In this document: positions 54,426-63,249 of the stretch, piece after piece
How positions within the stretch are numbered: position 1 is the first letter of the stretch
Layout of the letters: each line of letters begins with the position of its first letter
NCBI GenBank assembly: GCA_030431255.1
Contig: JAUIJL010000001.1
Location: 310,001-374,000 of the forward strand
DNA length: 64,000 nucleotides
Reading direction: 5' to 3'
Source of the DNA: Thermoanaerobaculia bacterium
GTDB lineage: Bacteria; Acidobacteriota; Thermoanaerobaculia; Multivoradales; J023
Notes under the pieces: generated by a model
Told to the model about the DNA's origin: nothing
Database searches by the model: none
What the model saw: the letters and a program-made list of their open reading frames with translations, nothing else
Program-made: the position numbers and the translations under genes

Positions 54426-55444
54426 GCTGGGCGATGGACGTTGCCGTGATCATCTTGACCAAGGGTAGCCTGCTGCTCGGGGTCGGTGCTCTCGCCGTCT
54501 TCGGTCTGCGACGGTCGAGCGCGTCCGGTCGACATTTGATCTGGACGCTGTCGGTGCTCGGTTTGGTGCTGCTGCCGGTGGGTGAGCGGCTCTTGCCGTC
54601 CATCGATTGGGCTTGGTTGCCCCGAGAGTCGGTGTCGACGGAAGGGGAGGCATTCCCGGTGATGCCGGTCCCGCAGGCGGTAAGCCCTTCGCAAACCGAT
54701 CCGATCGTGGTCCAGACCGCGCCATCGTCTTTCCAGTGGCATGGGCTCTTGCTCTGGTGCTGGCCGATCGTCACTCTCGGTTTGTGGGCTCGGCAGGTGG
54801 TCGGCATCCGTCGGCTTCGGCGATTGGAGACGGAGGGCGAGCCCTTCGAATCCGCTGATCTGCGCCGACTGGCCTCCCAGCTGGGACTGCGGGTGAAGGT
54901 GAGATTTCTGACCCATGCCCGGGCTCAAACCCCATGCACTTGGGGTGTGCTTCGGCCGGTCGTGCTCTTGCCCGAGTCGGCTGAGTCTTGGGGTGAGACC
55001 GAATGGCGTGACGTGGTCGTGCACGAGCTGGCCCACGTTCAACGCCTGGATTGGCTCTCCGATCAAATGGCGCGCTGGGTTTGTGCCCTCTTTTTCTTCC
55101 AACCGATGGTGTGGTGGGCGGCGGCGCGAATGGCCTGGGAAGCGGAGCTGGCCTGCGACGACAAGGTGCTGTCGTTCGGTGCGTCGGCACCGGACTACGC
55201 GGAGCGTCTGTTGGGTTTTGCCCGCGGCACCCGACGCGGACGGACGATTGCGGCCGCCGCCGCGCTACAAATGGCACGGTCCGAAGATCTCTCCCTACGC
55301 ATTGCGGCGATTCTCGATCCAAACTCAGGAGAACAGCCATGTCGCGAATCCATATCGTGCTCATCTTGGCCATTGCCTCGTTGTTGGTGGCCGCCATCGC
55401 CCCTTCCCAGCTGGTGCATGCCGTCGGCGGCAACGCGGAGGTGA
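54422..55444 (+). CDS. BlaR1-like M56 membrane metalloprotease
   Basis: Four or so membrane segments and a cytoplasmic zinc-protease motif HELAHVQRLDW with a following EAELACDDKV (third ligand Glu) are plain M56 features. Residue ~300 ends in SLRIAAILDPNSGE; after that the frame degenerates into Ser/Pro/Cys-rich sequence. The related frame, one base out, carries KLRRTAMSRIHIVLILAIASL, a normal M56-type membrane helix and extracellular start. So the annotated C-terminus after ~55318 is probably an artefact of a frameshift, and the sensor domain is the adjacent ankyrin piece. Confidence 0.85.
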   Translation: MSWAMDVAVIILTKGSLLLGVGALAVFGLRRSSASGRHLIWTLSVLGLVLLPVGERLLPSIDWAWLPRESVSTEGEAFPVMPVPQAVSPSQTDPIVVQTAPSSFQWHGLLLWCWPIVTLGLWARQVVGIRRLRRLETEGEPFESADLRRLASQLGLRVKVRFLTHARAQTPCTWGVLRPVVLLPESAESWGETEWRDVVVHELAHVQRLDWLSDQMARWVCALFFFQPMVWWAAARMAWEAELACDDKVLSFGASAPDYAERLLGFARGTRRGRTIAAAAALQMARSEDLSLRIAAILDPNSGEQPCRESISCSSWPLPRCWWPPSPLPSWCMPSAATRR

Positions 55445-55872
55445 GAGACGACCCGGCGGATGTCCCTTTGCTCGGGGCCGCGAAGGTCGGCGACCTCACC
55501 CTTTTAGAGCGGCTGATCGAAGCCGGTGAGGCGGTGAACGTGGGTGCGAAAGGGCAAGGGACTCCCTTGATTCAAGCCGCCTTGGGAGGACATCGAGCGG
55601 CGGTGGAGCTGCTCTTGCGTTCCGGTGCGGACGTCAATCTGGCGGAGATGGATGGTCCCCGCCGCATTCCACGCGCGCTGATCCAAGCGGCCGGCGCCGG
55701 ACAGATGGCGACGGTCAAGCTGTTGATCGCCCGCGGAGCAGACGTCAATAAGAGAGTGTGAGTCAAATCCTGGGGGTTGGGAGTCGAATCACGATCGCCT
55801 TTGTCGATGGCCCGCAAGGGCGGACACGACTCTGTCGTCGACCTCCTGATCCGGAGCGGCGCTCGCGAGTAG
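55339..55872 (+). pseudogene. Ankyrin-repeat C-terminal part of the M56 sensor, frameshifted and interrupted
   Basis: ATG 55339 has its own AGGAGA signal and would make 140 residues: a hydrophobic helix (IHIVLILAIASLLVAAIAP) and two ankyrin repeats (DVPLLGAAKVGDLTLLERLIEAGE, TPLIQAALGGHRAAVELLLRSGAD). In-frame TGA at 55759-55761 stops it. Beyond the stop the same frame continues with SPLSMARKGGHDSVVDLLIRSGARE to TAG at 55870, clearly another ankyrin repeat. The ~17 residues between DVN and SPL are longer than a normal loop, so the damage may be more than one point change. It could still be expressed as a shortened protein through reinitiation. Confidence 0.65.
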
Positions 55873-55901
55873 GTTGGGTTTTCCGGAAATAAAACGTTCG
55901 G

Positions 55902-55937
55902 GCCGGCCCGGGATCGCGGCTGCGACTCCGGGCCGGC
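55902..55937. terminator. Hairpin between the ankyrin remnant and the M12B-like gene
   Basis: GCCGGCCCGG (55902-55911) and CCGGGCCGGC (55928-55937) are perfectly complementary with a 16-base loop. Convergent position makes a bidirectional terminator likely; the flanks lack a long T-tract on the plus strand. Confidence 0.6.
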
Positions 55938-55965
55938 GCATACGGCGGTGCCGGTGATGACGTGA

Positions 55966-58860
55966 TTACGGCACGGCCGAAGCCCAGACGGTGGTGTCGC
56001 CGGATTCGAAGCCGTCCGTGAAGATGTCGTCCGTCAACCCGAGGCAAATTCGGACGTTGTCGATGCCGCCTTCCACCAGATCGCCACTGGCGGCTCCGTC
56101 GGAGGCTTGGACCCTCAGGCGCACACTGACCGGCGCGTTGTCGCGAAGCACCCAGGCGCCGGTCCAGACCGCGTTGTGGGTCACGTCGCCGATGTCGACC
56201 AGGGTTTCGAGCTCGAGGCCGGTGTTGCCCTCGACCAACACGATCGAGAAGCCGTCGCCGGCGTCGTCGGCCTCGTCCCGTTGGCCGTGGAAGTAATCCA
56301 CGAAGACGGCAATCAGATTGCCGGCACCGACGTTGACCGCCGGCGAGAGGGTCTCACAGGTGCCGCCGTCCACATCGTCTACACCCGCTCCGCCGCCATT
56401 GTTGGCGGTGAACCAGGAGAAGGTGCCACCGGCGGAGCCACCGACTTGGGTGGTGGTAGCTCCGGTCACCACCTCGTCCGGGGTGCCGCGGATGAAGGTT
56501 CCCGTGGAGCACGTGCTGGCGCCGTCGATCCAGCCGCCGTCGTCGCTTTCGAAACCGGTCTCGTAAAGGACCGCGGCACAAACCGGCTCGACGTAGACGG
56601 TGACCGAATCCGACGTGGAGCTCATGTCCGAGTCCGTGACCGTGGCGGTGATGATGTGAGTGCCCAGGCTCAGACTCGTGATCGCGAACGAGGCACCGGT
56701 GCCGATGGCCCCGTCTTGGGACGATGTCCACACGATGTCTGCAGACAGGGGGCCGTCTTCGGGGTCGCTGGCTGCGGCGTCGAAAGTGAGGGGCTGGCCG
56801 CGGACCACGGTGGCGCCGTCGATCGGCAGGTTGATCGCGACCTCAGGCACGCCGATGCCGAAGTCCACGTCGGAAATGTCGAAGAAGATGTTGTCCGCAC
56901 ATCGGACTTGGATCCGGGCGTTGGCGATCGCTGTATTCGGCAGCGTGACCGAGCGGGAGCCGGAGTTGGCGACCCCGGAGGCCAGGGATGTCGGATAGGT
57001 GAAGCCACCGTCGGACGAAAGGGTGATATCCACCGTGGCGCAGCTGATCGGCGCTTGATCCGTGGACGCCACGTCCCAGGCCACCGTTTGGCTGGAGCCT
57101 TGCAGTAGGCTGCCGGAGGTATTCGGGCTGATGACCCGAAACGGGCCGGCCGTGTCGACCACATCCACCGAGGTGGAATCGTCCATCACCCCGCCGCCAC
57201 CGGATTGGTTGTCCCGAGCCGTGAGGCGGAAATCCAAAGTGCGAGCATAGGTCGGCAAGATCTCACCGAGGGTTTGGGTGTCAGCCACCAAGTCGGAGAT
57301 CTGCGGGAAGGTCCGACACGGCGAGGCCGTCGGAGTGAACGAGCGGAAGATGGGAGCGTCGCCCACCGGGCTGTTGGGATGACCGGTTTGGCCGAGGTCG
57401 AATTGCTCCCAGCTGAAAGTCAAAGGATCCAGGTCCGGGTCGGAGCCGGTGCCGCAGAGCTCGAAGGGCGTCTCCAGTGGAATGGTGTAGGCGGCGCCGG
57501 CGTCGACGGTCGGTGGGTTGTTGCCCGTGGCGGTCTGCACCGGGCAACTGTTGCCGGTGCCGCTGGTGGAGTAGGAAATGATTTCGTCCAGGCTGATGCC
57601 GTGGAAGTAGGCGTCGCTATTGGATTGAATATTCTGCGAGCCGCAAATGCCGGCGTAGGCCTGGATGGTGGTGCCGCTGCCCGGCTCATAGGCGGTGGGT
57701 CCGTTGCGGTTAATGCCGGAGCAGCTGCCCTCGTCACCATTGAAGGTGTGGTTGCCGCCCCATTGATGGCCCATCTCATGGGCCACGAAATCGACCCAGA
57801 AGGGGTCACCGGTGGGGGAGCCGAGGCCGGTCACGCCCCGGGCCTTGGAGCCGTTGGCGCAGGGCACCCGCAAGGAGGCAATACCACCACCGCCGGTGCT
57901 GAAGACGTGGCCGATGTCATAGTTGGCGGAGCCGATCACCGCATCGACATTGGTTTGGTTCTGGCCCAACATGGTTTCCCCGTCGTCGTTCGTGTAGGGG
58001 TCCGTGGCGCCGTCGGTATAAACCAGCAAATCGTTGTTGGCGACCAGGGTCATGCGCAGGGCGACTTCCTGCTCGTAAATTCCGTTGACCCGATTCATGG
58101 CGGTGACGATCGCGGCTTGGCCGAGGCCCACCGTGCCGCCGTGAAAGTCCGTGTACTCGCCCGTGGCCGCCACCGCCAGGCGGTAGGTGCGCAACATGGT
58201 GCCGTTGCCGCCGCCGGTCCTTGTGGCTCGATATTGCTCCACCAAATGGGAATCCGCTCGCTCGGTCACATGGCAGCGAAAGTCATCGGGGCTGTCGACG
58301 TAGTCACGCTTCCAATAGCTGATGTGATGTCGCGTGTCCCGGGTGGAGTAAGGATCGATGAACACCGAGCCCCGGGGCGACAGGATCATGGCGTGGAAAC
58401 CCGTGGGGGTTCGATCGAATCGCACGGTGGCCGCCGGGTTGTCGATGCCTTGGCCACGATAGGTCTTGATCTCAGGAAATTTCGCCTCCAGACCGGGCTC
58501 CATGATCGGCGATTCCACAATGCGGAATTTGCCGAAGCTGCCGTCGGGCAGGGGCAAGCTGAGCACGACGCCGGAATCTTCCTGGAGATGCGCCCAGTCG
58601 GTGGTGCTTTCCCGCGGAGCTTGTCCCAAAATCGATTGGAGGAGCTCGTGGTCGAGCTCCACGGCTCGATAGCTCTTCGGCACAATCTGCCGCTCGGCTG
58701 AGGAATCTAGGGCGGAATCGACGATGGTGGATTTGAGGAATGCGTCGTCCACGTCCTTCCACAGCCGATCTTCGGCGACGTCTTGGGCGAGCACGGGCGA
58801 CATCGACATCGCTGTGAGCAGCACGGCGATGCCGAAACGAGGAGTGAGTCTGGTGTTCAT
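55966..58860 (-). CDS. Secreted reprolysin-like (M12B-type) metalloprotease with Ig-like modules
   Basis: I chose ATG 58860 (MNTRLTPRFGIAVLLTAMSMSPVLAQ), with a signal peptide. A propeptide of about 180 residues precedes a zinc protease domain with the metal motif HEMGHQWGGNHTF (HExGHxxGxxH, near residue 365), plus GICGSQNIQSNSD after it, as in reprolysins and related secreted peptidases. Ig-like/He_PIG-type modules follow (PEVAINLPIDGATVVRGQPLTFDAAASDPEDG). Then comes a C-terminal MAM/CBM-like unit (GFESDDGGWIDGASTC) and the tail IFTDGFESGDTTVWASAVP. Pro-domain and HExxH suggest autoactivation. It stands alone, convergent with the M56/ankyrin pair. Confidence 0.85.
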   Translation of the reverse strand: MNTRLTPRFGIAVLLTAMSMSPVLAQDVAEDRLWKDVDDAFLKSTIVDSALDSSAERQIVPKSYRAVELDHELLQSILGQAPRESTTDWAHLQEDSGVVLSLPLPDGSFGKFRIVESPIMEPGLEAKFPEIKTYRGQGIDNPAATVRFDRTPTGFHAMILSPRGSVFIDPYSTRDTRHHISYWKRDYVDSPDDFRCHVTERADSHLVEQYRATRTGGGNGTMLRTYRLAVAATGEYTDFHGGTVGLGQAAIVTAMNRVNGIYEQEVALRMTLVANNDLLVYTDGATDPYTNDDGETMLGQNQTNVDAVIGSANYDIGHVFSTGGGGIASLRVPCANGSKARGVTGLGSPTGDPFWVDFVAHEMGHQWGGNHTFNGDEGSCSGINRNGPTAYEPGSGTTIQAYAGICGSQNIQSNSDAYFHGISLDEIISYSTSGTGNSCPVQTATGNNPPTVDAGAAYTIPLETPFELCGTGSDPDLDPLTFSWEQFDLGQTGHPNSPVGDAPIFRSFTPTASPCRTFPQISDLVADTQTLGEILPTYARTLDFRLTARDNQSGGGGVMDDSTSVDVVDTAGPFRVISPNTSGSLLQGSSQTVAWDVASTDQAPISCATVDITLSSDGGFTYPTSLASGVANSGSRSVTLPNTAIANARIQVRCADNIFFDISDVDFGIGVPEVAINLPIDGATVVRGQPLTFDAAASDPEDGPLSADIVWTSSQDGAIGTGASFAITSLSLGTHIITATVTDSDMSSTSDSVTVYVEPVCAAVLYETGFESDDGGWIDGASTCSTGTFIRGTPDEVVTGATTTQVGGSAGGTFSWFTANNGGGAGVDDVDGGTCETLSPAVNVGAGNLIAVFVDYFHGQRDEADDAGDGFSIVLVEGNTGLELETLVDIGDVTHNAVWTGAWVLRDNAPVSVRLRVQASDGAASGDLVEGGIDNVRICLGLTDDIFTDGFESGDTTVWASAVP

Positions 58861-59054
58861 GGATAGCCTCATCAAGCAAGCACTTAGGTCCCTCTGCCGG
58901 GGCGAGGAGCGGAGGGAAGAAGGATCCGTAAAGGATCGGACTGAAACGGTAGGACTACCCTACACGTTTCGATGTCCCGAAAATGTGTGTTCTTGTCTTG
59001 GTTTCGCCAGGGCGATCCAGAATATTCATCGGTTCCGTGTCGTAAGGTTGTTCC

Positions 59055-59777
59055 ATGACGGAAGACTCACACTCCTCCTCGGATCCGACCTGGCTGCCCC
59101 GGACCGTCCTGCTCTTGGGCACCGACGCCGCGGGCAAAAATCACGTAGCACGGGTTTGGGCCCGGCGCATGCAAGAGCTCGGAGCGGCTCCGGTGGTCCA
59201 AGAAGGGTGGCTGGCGAGCGCACCCGCGGACCCCGACGCGGCCGACGAGAAGTCGTGGCTATCCCATCAAGCGGAGCAAGTGTTCTTGTGGGTCTTCCCG
59301 TGGATCGCCTGGTTCATGCCCTTCGCCCTGCTCTGGCTGCTCCGTCGGGACATTCGACGTTTCCGGCCGGACGGCTCGCGACGTCTGGTAGTGAGCCACA
59401 GCGCTCTGCGCATCCTCGCCTTCTGCCTCGGCGCGCGGGGTCAAAGACCCGACGATTTGCCGCGATCCCTGCGACAAGCAGTCCGGGGGATCCGGGAACG
59501 CAGCCACGCATTGGTAATCGTCTTGGATGTCGACCATGAGGTCCGTCAGCAGCGCATCGAGACCCGGCTTGCCCAAGGAGGCTCCGATCCCTTCGACCGA
59601 TACATGGTCGCCGATCCCGTCCGTTCCGAGCGGATCGAGGCCTGCATGGTGGACATGGCGGTCGAGCTGATGGACGCGCACCTCATCGTCAACAACTCAT
59701 TGGACGATGACTCCTTGTGGGCGGAGCTGAAAAAAGCCTGCGATCGGTTTGAAGCCTGCGATCGGTTTGAAGCCTAG
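59055..59777 (+). CDS. P-loop nucleotide-kinase-like protein with a membrane helix
   Basis: Walker A LLGTDAAGKNHVARVW (residues ~18-35) and a following Arg/helix layout resemble thymidylate-kinase-like and small-molecule kinases, and DVDHEVRQQRIETRL looks like the LID/arginine region. Unusual for that fold is a hydrophobic segment VFLWVFPWIAWFMPFALLWLLRR (residues ~75-98), which may anchor it to the membrane. The last 18 bases are duplicated (ACDRFEACDRFEA), a fresh tandem repeat at 59740-59775. Substrate unknown; a membrane location hints at a lipid or lipid-linked acceptor. Confidence 0.6.
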   Translation: MTEDSHSSSDPTWLPRTVLLLGTDAAGKNHVARVWARRMQELGAAPVVQEGWLASAPADPDAADEKSWLSHQAEQVFLWVFPWIAWFMPFALLWLLRRDIRRFRPDGSRRLVVSHSALRILAFCLGARGQRPDDLPRSLRQAVRGIRERSHALVIVLDVDHEVRQQRIETRLAQGGSDPFDRYMVADPVRSERIEACMVDMAVELMDAHLIVNNSLDDDSLWAELKKACDRFEACDRFEA

Positions 59778-60129
59778 GCCCGACCTCGAGCGTCGCCTTC
59801 TTGCGAGCGCCCGAGATCGGGCCGGTCCGTTCGTTTCTTTTTCCCGTCAGCAGGGTCGGCGATTCCGTGGGCTTGGCGGACCTGACGCTATGTGCCTTTC
59901 ATGCAAAGTGGCAGTAGTCGATGACCTTCTATTGGTACACTTTGCCTCGTCAAAGCGGTGCCTAGGCACGCAGTGGGCGTGCGGTGTGCTTTACGTCTGG
60001 ATCATATGACTAGGGCGGTGTCGAGAGCTTTCAAGGACGCACGTCGCTGCCTCAGATCGGCTCCTATCAATCCTCCATCCCAACGTTTCGGTCGGGATCG
60101 GCGGGACGAGTCACCAAGGGAGGAAAAGC
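59778..60129. other. 352-base gap with inverted repeat
   Basis: No gene is supported. GCAAAGTG (59903-59910) and CACTTTGC (59938-59945) form perfect 8-base arms, 27 bases apart. GGGAGG at 60118-60123 is the binding site for the TTG start at 60130. Confidence 0.35.
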
Positions 60130-62667
60130 TTGAACGAGTCACGCCCGAATCCGCTGATCGAAACTGTAGAGCCTGTCGTTGCCGATGCGGTGCGTCACCG
60201 CGTTGCGCATCTGAGCACTAGGGACGAGCGTTTGGACGGCCGGACGATTCGCATCGCTCGAAACGGCTCGGTTCGAGATTTGGTGTTCTTCGGCTCCTGC
60301 AGCTACCTCGGGCTGGAGCTGCATCCGGCCCTGATCGCCGGAGCGAAGGCCGCTGCCGAGACCCACGGATGCCAATTCTCGTCGTCCCGGGCTTATGTGT
60401 CCGTGGGGCTCTACGATGAGCTCGAGGAGCTTTTCGCACGTATTTTTCGGGGCCATCCCCTGATCGTCAGCCCGACCACCACTCTCGGCCATATGGCCGC
60501 GCTTCCCGTCTTGCTGGCACCGGACGACGCCCTCATTTTGGATCAGCAAGTCCACGCCAGCGTGCAAACGGCGGGGCGTTTGGCCAAACATCAGGGCACC
60601 CATGTCACCGTTGTGCCGCACAACAACCTCGATCGCTTGGAAGGGCGTCTTCGGCGGTTGAGAGCCCGCCATCGACGGATCTGGCTCGCCGTCGACGGGG
60701 TCTATTCGATGTTCGGCGACGTGCCTCCCCTCGAGCAGCTGACCGAGCTCATGGATTCCTACCCGCAGCTTCACCTCTATATCGACGACGCCCACGGCAT
60801 GAGCTGGGCAGGGGAGATGGGTTGTGGGCTCACCCTGAGCCGTCTGGGGCGTCTCAACGATCGAATGGTCATGGCCACGTCCTTGGCCAAGGGTTTCGGC
60901 TGCGGTGGGGGAGTCCTGGTCTTCGGTCGTGAAGAATGGGCTCGGCAAGTGCGCGCCTGCGGGGGACCGATGGTGTACTCAGGACCCATCCAGCCCCCGA
61001 CCCTCGGGGCGGCGATCGCTTCCGCCGGTCTGCATGTGGACGGCACCCTTGATGCCATGCAGGAGGAGCTGCGCTGCAAAACGCTGTGGGCCGACCAGGC
61101 CCTCCGGGAATCGGGCCTGCCGTTGCTTTCCAATCCGGGCATTCCCATTCTTTTCGTGCCGGTCGGCCTGCCGAGACGGGTCTACGAGATCCTGGAAGCC
61201 ATGATGGACGACGGCTTTTACCTCGACGCCGGCGTCTTCCCGGCCACTCCCATGACCCGCGGCGGAGTGCGCATGACCATCACCCGCCACTTGTCCGAGG
61301 CTGATATTTCGTCCATGGCGGAGCGGCTCAGCCATCACGTGCAACGGGTGTTGGCCGCCCACGGCAGCAGCCTGGGCGAGGTGGCACGACATTTCCGGCT
61401 CGAGGTGCCCGACGGTACGCCGGCTTCGCCGGAAAGCAGGCCGGCTCCGCCGGAAAGCAGGCCGGCTTCGCCGGAAAGCAGGCCGGCTCCGCTGAGAAGC
61501 TCGGGTGACGCCGGCACGCGGCCCGAGCGGGACGGCTCTTTGACCCACGAGCGGGATATTCGTCGCATGGATCGCGACACTTGGGATCGCTTGCTGGGCA
61601 CCCGTGGCAGCTTCGATTGGAACGGCGTGCGATTCCAGCAGGACTTCTTCCAAAGTCCGGATCGGGCCCCGGAAAACCGGTGGTCCTTTCACTACGTTCG
61701 CATCGACGATGCCGAGGGAACGCCGGTTCTTCTGACTTTCTTCACGGTCGCCCTGGCCAAGGAGGACATGCTTTCCGATGCCGCCGTGTCTTCGAAGGTC
61801 GAGGAGCTGCGCGGGCAAGACCCGTATTATTTGAGCTCCAAAATCGTCATGCTCGGCTCCCTATTGAGCGAAGGACGGCACCTCTACCTGGACCTGGACC
61901 ATCCCGCTTGGCGACAGGCCCTAGGACGTTTGCTGACCCTGATGAACGAGGTGCGACAACAGGAAGGCGCCAGTGCCGTGATTCTGCGCGACTTCGATTC
62001 TGAGGATCACGACCGTCTCCAATCCGCTTGCCTGGGCCTGGGATTTACCTCGTTTCGCATGCCCGACAGCTTCATGCTCGACCACCCCACGCCGTGGCAA
62101 GACGATCAAACCTTCGTTCGACGTCAGGTGGAGGGCTCCTACCGGCGCTTGCTACGGCGCCAGGTCTTGGAGCGTCAGGACGTTTTCGACGTGACCGTGA
62201 CGTCCTCACCGGTCGACCAGGAGCTGTTGGCCGCCCTCTATCGTCAGTACTTGGCGGTCCGTGAAGGCAAGCTCACCCTCAACACTTTTCCGTTGCCGGA
62301 CCCGCTCTTTTCGGCGTTCAATGAAGACCCGAGCTGGGAATTCCTTTTGCTCTACCTATCCGGCGACGAGTCCCCCCGTCTTGCCGGCGGCCAACGGGCC
62401 CCCGTGGCCTTTGCACTTTGTTATACCGGCTCCAACACATACGAAATGCTGATCGTCGGCCTCGACTACGACTTCGTCCACACCACCGGCTGCTACAAGC
62501 AGCTGCTTTTCCAATGCGCAAAAAGGGGTGCTCAGCGCGCCGGGCGGACGCTCATGGGTTTTACCGGCGCCCTGCCCAAGCGCACGGTCGGCGCCCGTCG
62601 CGTGCCGACCTTCGGCTTCGTGCAGCTGGACGACCACTACAGCCAAGACCTCCTGCGCACGCTTTGA
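60130..62667 (+). CDS. Alpha-oxoamine synthase fused to GNAT acyltransferase domain
   Basis: TTG start with GGGAGG 8 bases upstream. Residues ~1-415 are a PLP alpha-oxoamine synthase (KBL/SPT/AONS/CqsA family): FFGSCSYLGLELHPALI, SSSRAYVSVGLYDELEELFA, LYIDDAHGMSWAGEMG, the Schiff-base lysine in MATSLAKGFGCGGG (near 254), and VYSGPIQPPTLGAA. A Pro/Ser linker built of 21-base repeats (61420-61492) joins it to a second domain (residues ~480-845), a GNAT of the FemAB/BioF2-like type (YRQYLAVREGKLTLNTFPLP, YTGSNTYEMLIVGLDYDF). An amino-acid/acyl-CoA condensation followed by N-acylation is the obvious reading. Alternatives are an autoinducer synthase or biotin-type enzyme. Confidence 0.8.
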   Translation: MNESRPNPLIETVEPVVADAVRHRVAHLSTRDERLDGRTIRIARNGSVRDLVFFGSCSYLGLELHPALIAGAKAAAETHGCQFSSSRAYVSVGLYDELEELFARIFRGHPLIVSPTTTLGHMAALPVLLAPDDALILDQQVHASVQTAGRLAKHQGTHVTVVPHNNLDRLEGRLRRLRARHRRIWLAVDGVYSMFGDVPPLEQLTELMDSYPQLHLYIDDAHGMSWAGEMGCGLTLSRLGRLNDRMVMATSLAKGFGCGGGVLVFGREEWARQVRACGGPMVYSGPIQPPTLGAAIASAGLHVDGTLDAMQEELRCKTLWADQALRESGLPLLSNPGIPILFVPVGLPRRVYEILEAMMDDGFYLDAGVFPATPMTRGGVRMTITRHLSEADISSMAERLSHHVQRVLAAHGSSLGEVARHFRLEVPDGTPASPESRPAPPESRPASPESRPAPLRSSGDAGTRPERDGSLTHERDIRRMDRDTWDRLLGTRGSFDWNGVRFQQDFFQSPDRAPENRWSFHYVRIDDAEGTPVLLTFFTVALAKEDMLSDAAVSSKVEELRGQDPYYLSSKIVMLGSLLSEGRHLYLDLDHPAWRQALGRLLTLMNEVRQQEGASAVILRDFDSEDHDRLQSACLGLGFTSFRMPDSFMLDHPTPWQDDQTFVRRQVEGSYRRLLRRQVLERQDVFDVTVTSSPVDQELLAALYRQYLAVREGKLTLNTFPLPDPLFSAFNEDPSWEFLLLYLSGDESPRLAGGQRAPVAFALCYTGSNTYEMLIVGLDYDFVHTTGCYKQLLFQCAKRGAQRAGRTLMGFTGALPKRTVGARRVPTFGFVQLDDHYSQDLLRTL
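61420..61492 (+). repeat. 21-base in-frame tandem repeats in the fusion linker
   Basis: CCGGCTTCGCCGGAAAGCAG and its one-base variants start at 61420, 61441, 61462 and (partial) 61483. Period 21 keeps the frame, encoding PASPESR/PAPPESR units between the two enzyme domains. Confidence 0.8.
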
Positions 62668-62810
62668 GCTTCGAGTGGATCTATCGGGGGCTCGGTAAAG
62701 CTCCGACGGAGGAAGCGAATGTCTCCTCTCTCCTCGGCGCGTAGGGGGAGCAGCGAGTGGGATCCGATCTTAGGAAAGAACCCGGGCCATGGCCTAAGGG
62801 AGGTGAGCAG

Positions 62811-63200
62811 GTGGGGAAGGTGGTTGTTGAAAGCGTGAAATCCGGTTGCCGTTACCTGATGCTGGGCACGGGATTTGGTTATGGCTTGATGGACCGCTCT
62901 CCGCGGTGGTGGTCCTGGTTCCGATCCACCGAAGAGACCCGGCTCATGGCCTGTCTGTGTGATCGAGAAGGCCGGCTCGCCTGGTGCCCAACCGACGAGC
63001 TGCGGGTAGTGTCTATCGATGGTCAGGACGTTTCGGAGCTCCGAGAGATCAGCTTGCTCAATGAGCACAGTGAGCGACTAGTCGGGCACGACTTGTCTCG
63101 CCTGAACGAGGCCGCCAAGGAAAGGCCGGAAGACTTCAACCGGTGTGCCGATTGTGGCGCTATGCTTTCCGGGCCGATCTGCCCCAAATGTAACGGCTAG
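62811..63200 (+). CDS. Small C-terminal zinc-ribbon protein
   Basis: The frame could start at GTG 62757, but GTG 62811 has GGGAGG at good spacing and begins the sequence VGKVVVESVKSGCRYLMLG. The 129 residues are mostly helical, ending in a zinc ribbon CADC-x8-CPKC. No membrane helix. It follows the AONS-GNAT gene by 143 bases, so it may be in the same transcript. Function not recognised. Confidence 0.55.
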   Translation: MGKVVVESVKSGCRYLMLGTGFGYGLMDRSPRWWSWFRSTEETRLMACLCDREGRLAWCPTDELRVVSIDGQDVSELREISLLNEHSERLVGHDLSRLNEAAKERPEDFNRCADCGAMLSGPICPKCNG

Positions 63201-63249
63201 TCGGTCGTCGTCGGCCGAGATGGGAAGCGAGTATTCGTTGCGAGCGATT

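Noticed and set aside
55759-55761. TGA read through as selenocysteine or tryptophan in the ankyrin gene
   Set aside because: The neighbouring residues are not a selenoprotein context and no stem of the expected kind follows; TGA serves as a normal stop in many other genes here.
56107-58701. Long plus-strand open frames antisense to the M12B-like protease
   Set aside because: Their translations mirror the GC-rich coding strand and show no domain or start signal; the minus-strand gene is supported by HEMGHQWGGNHTF and a signal peptide.
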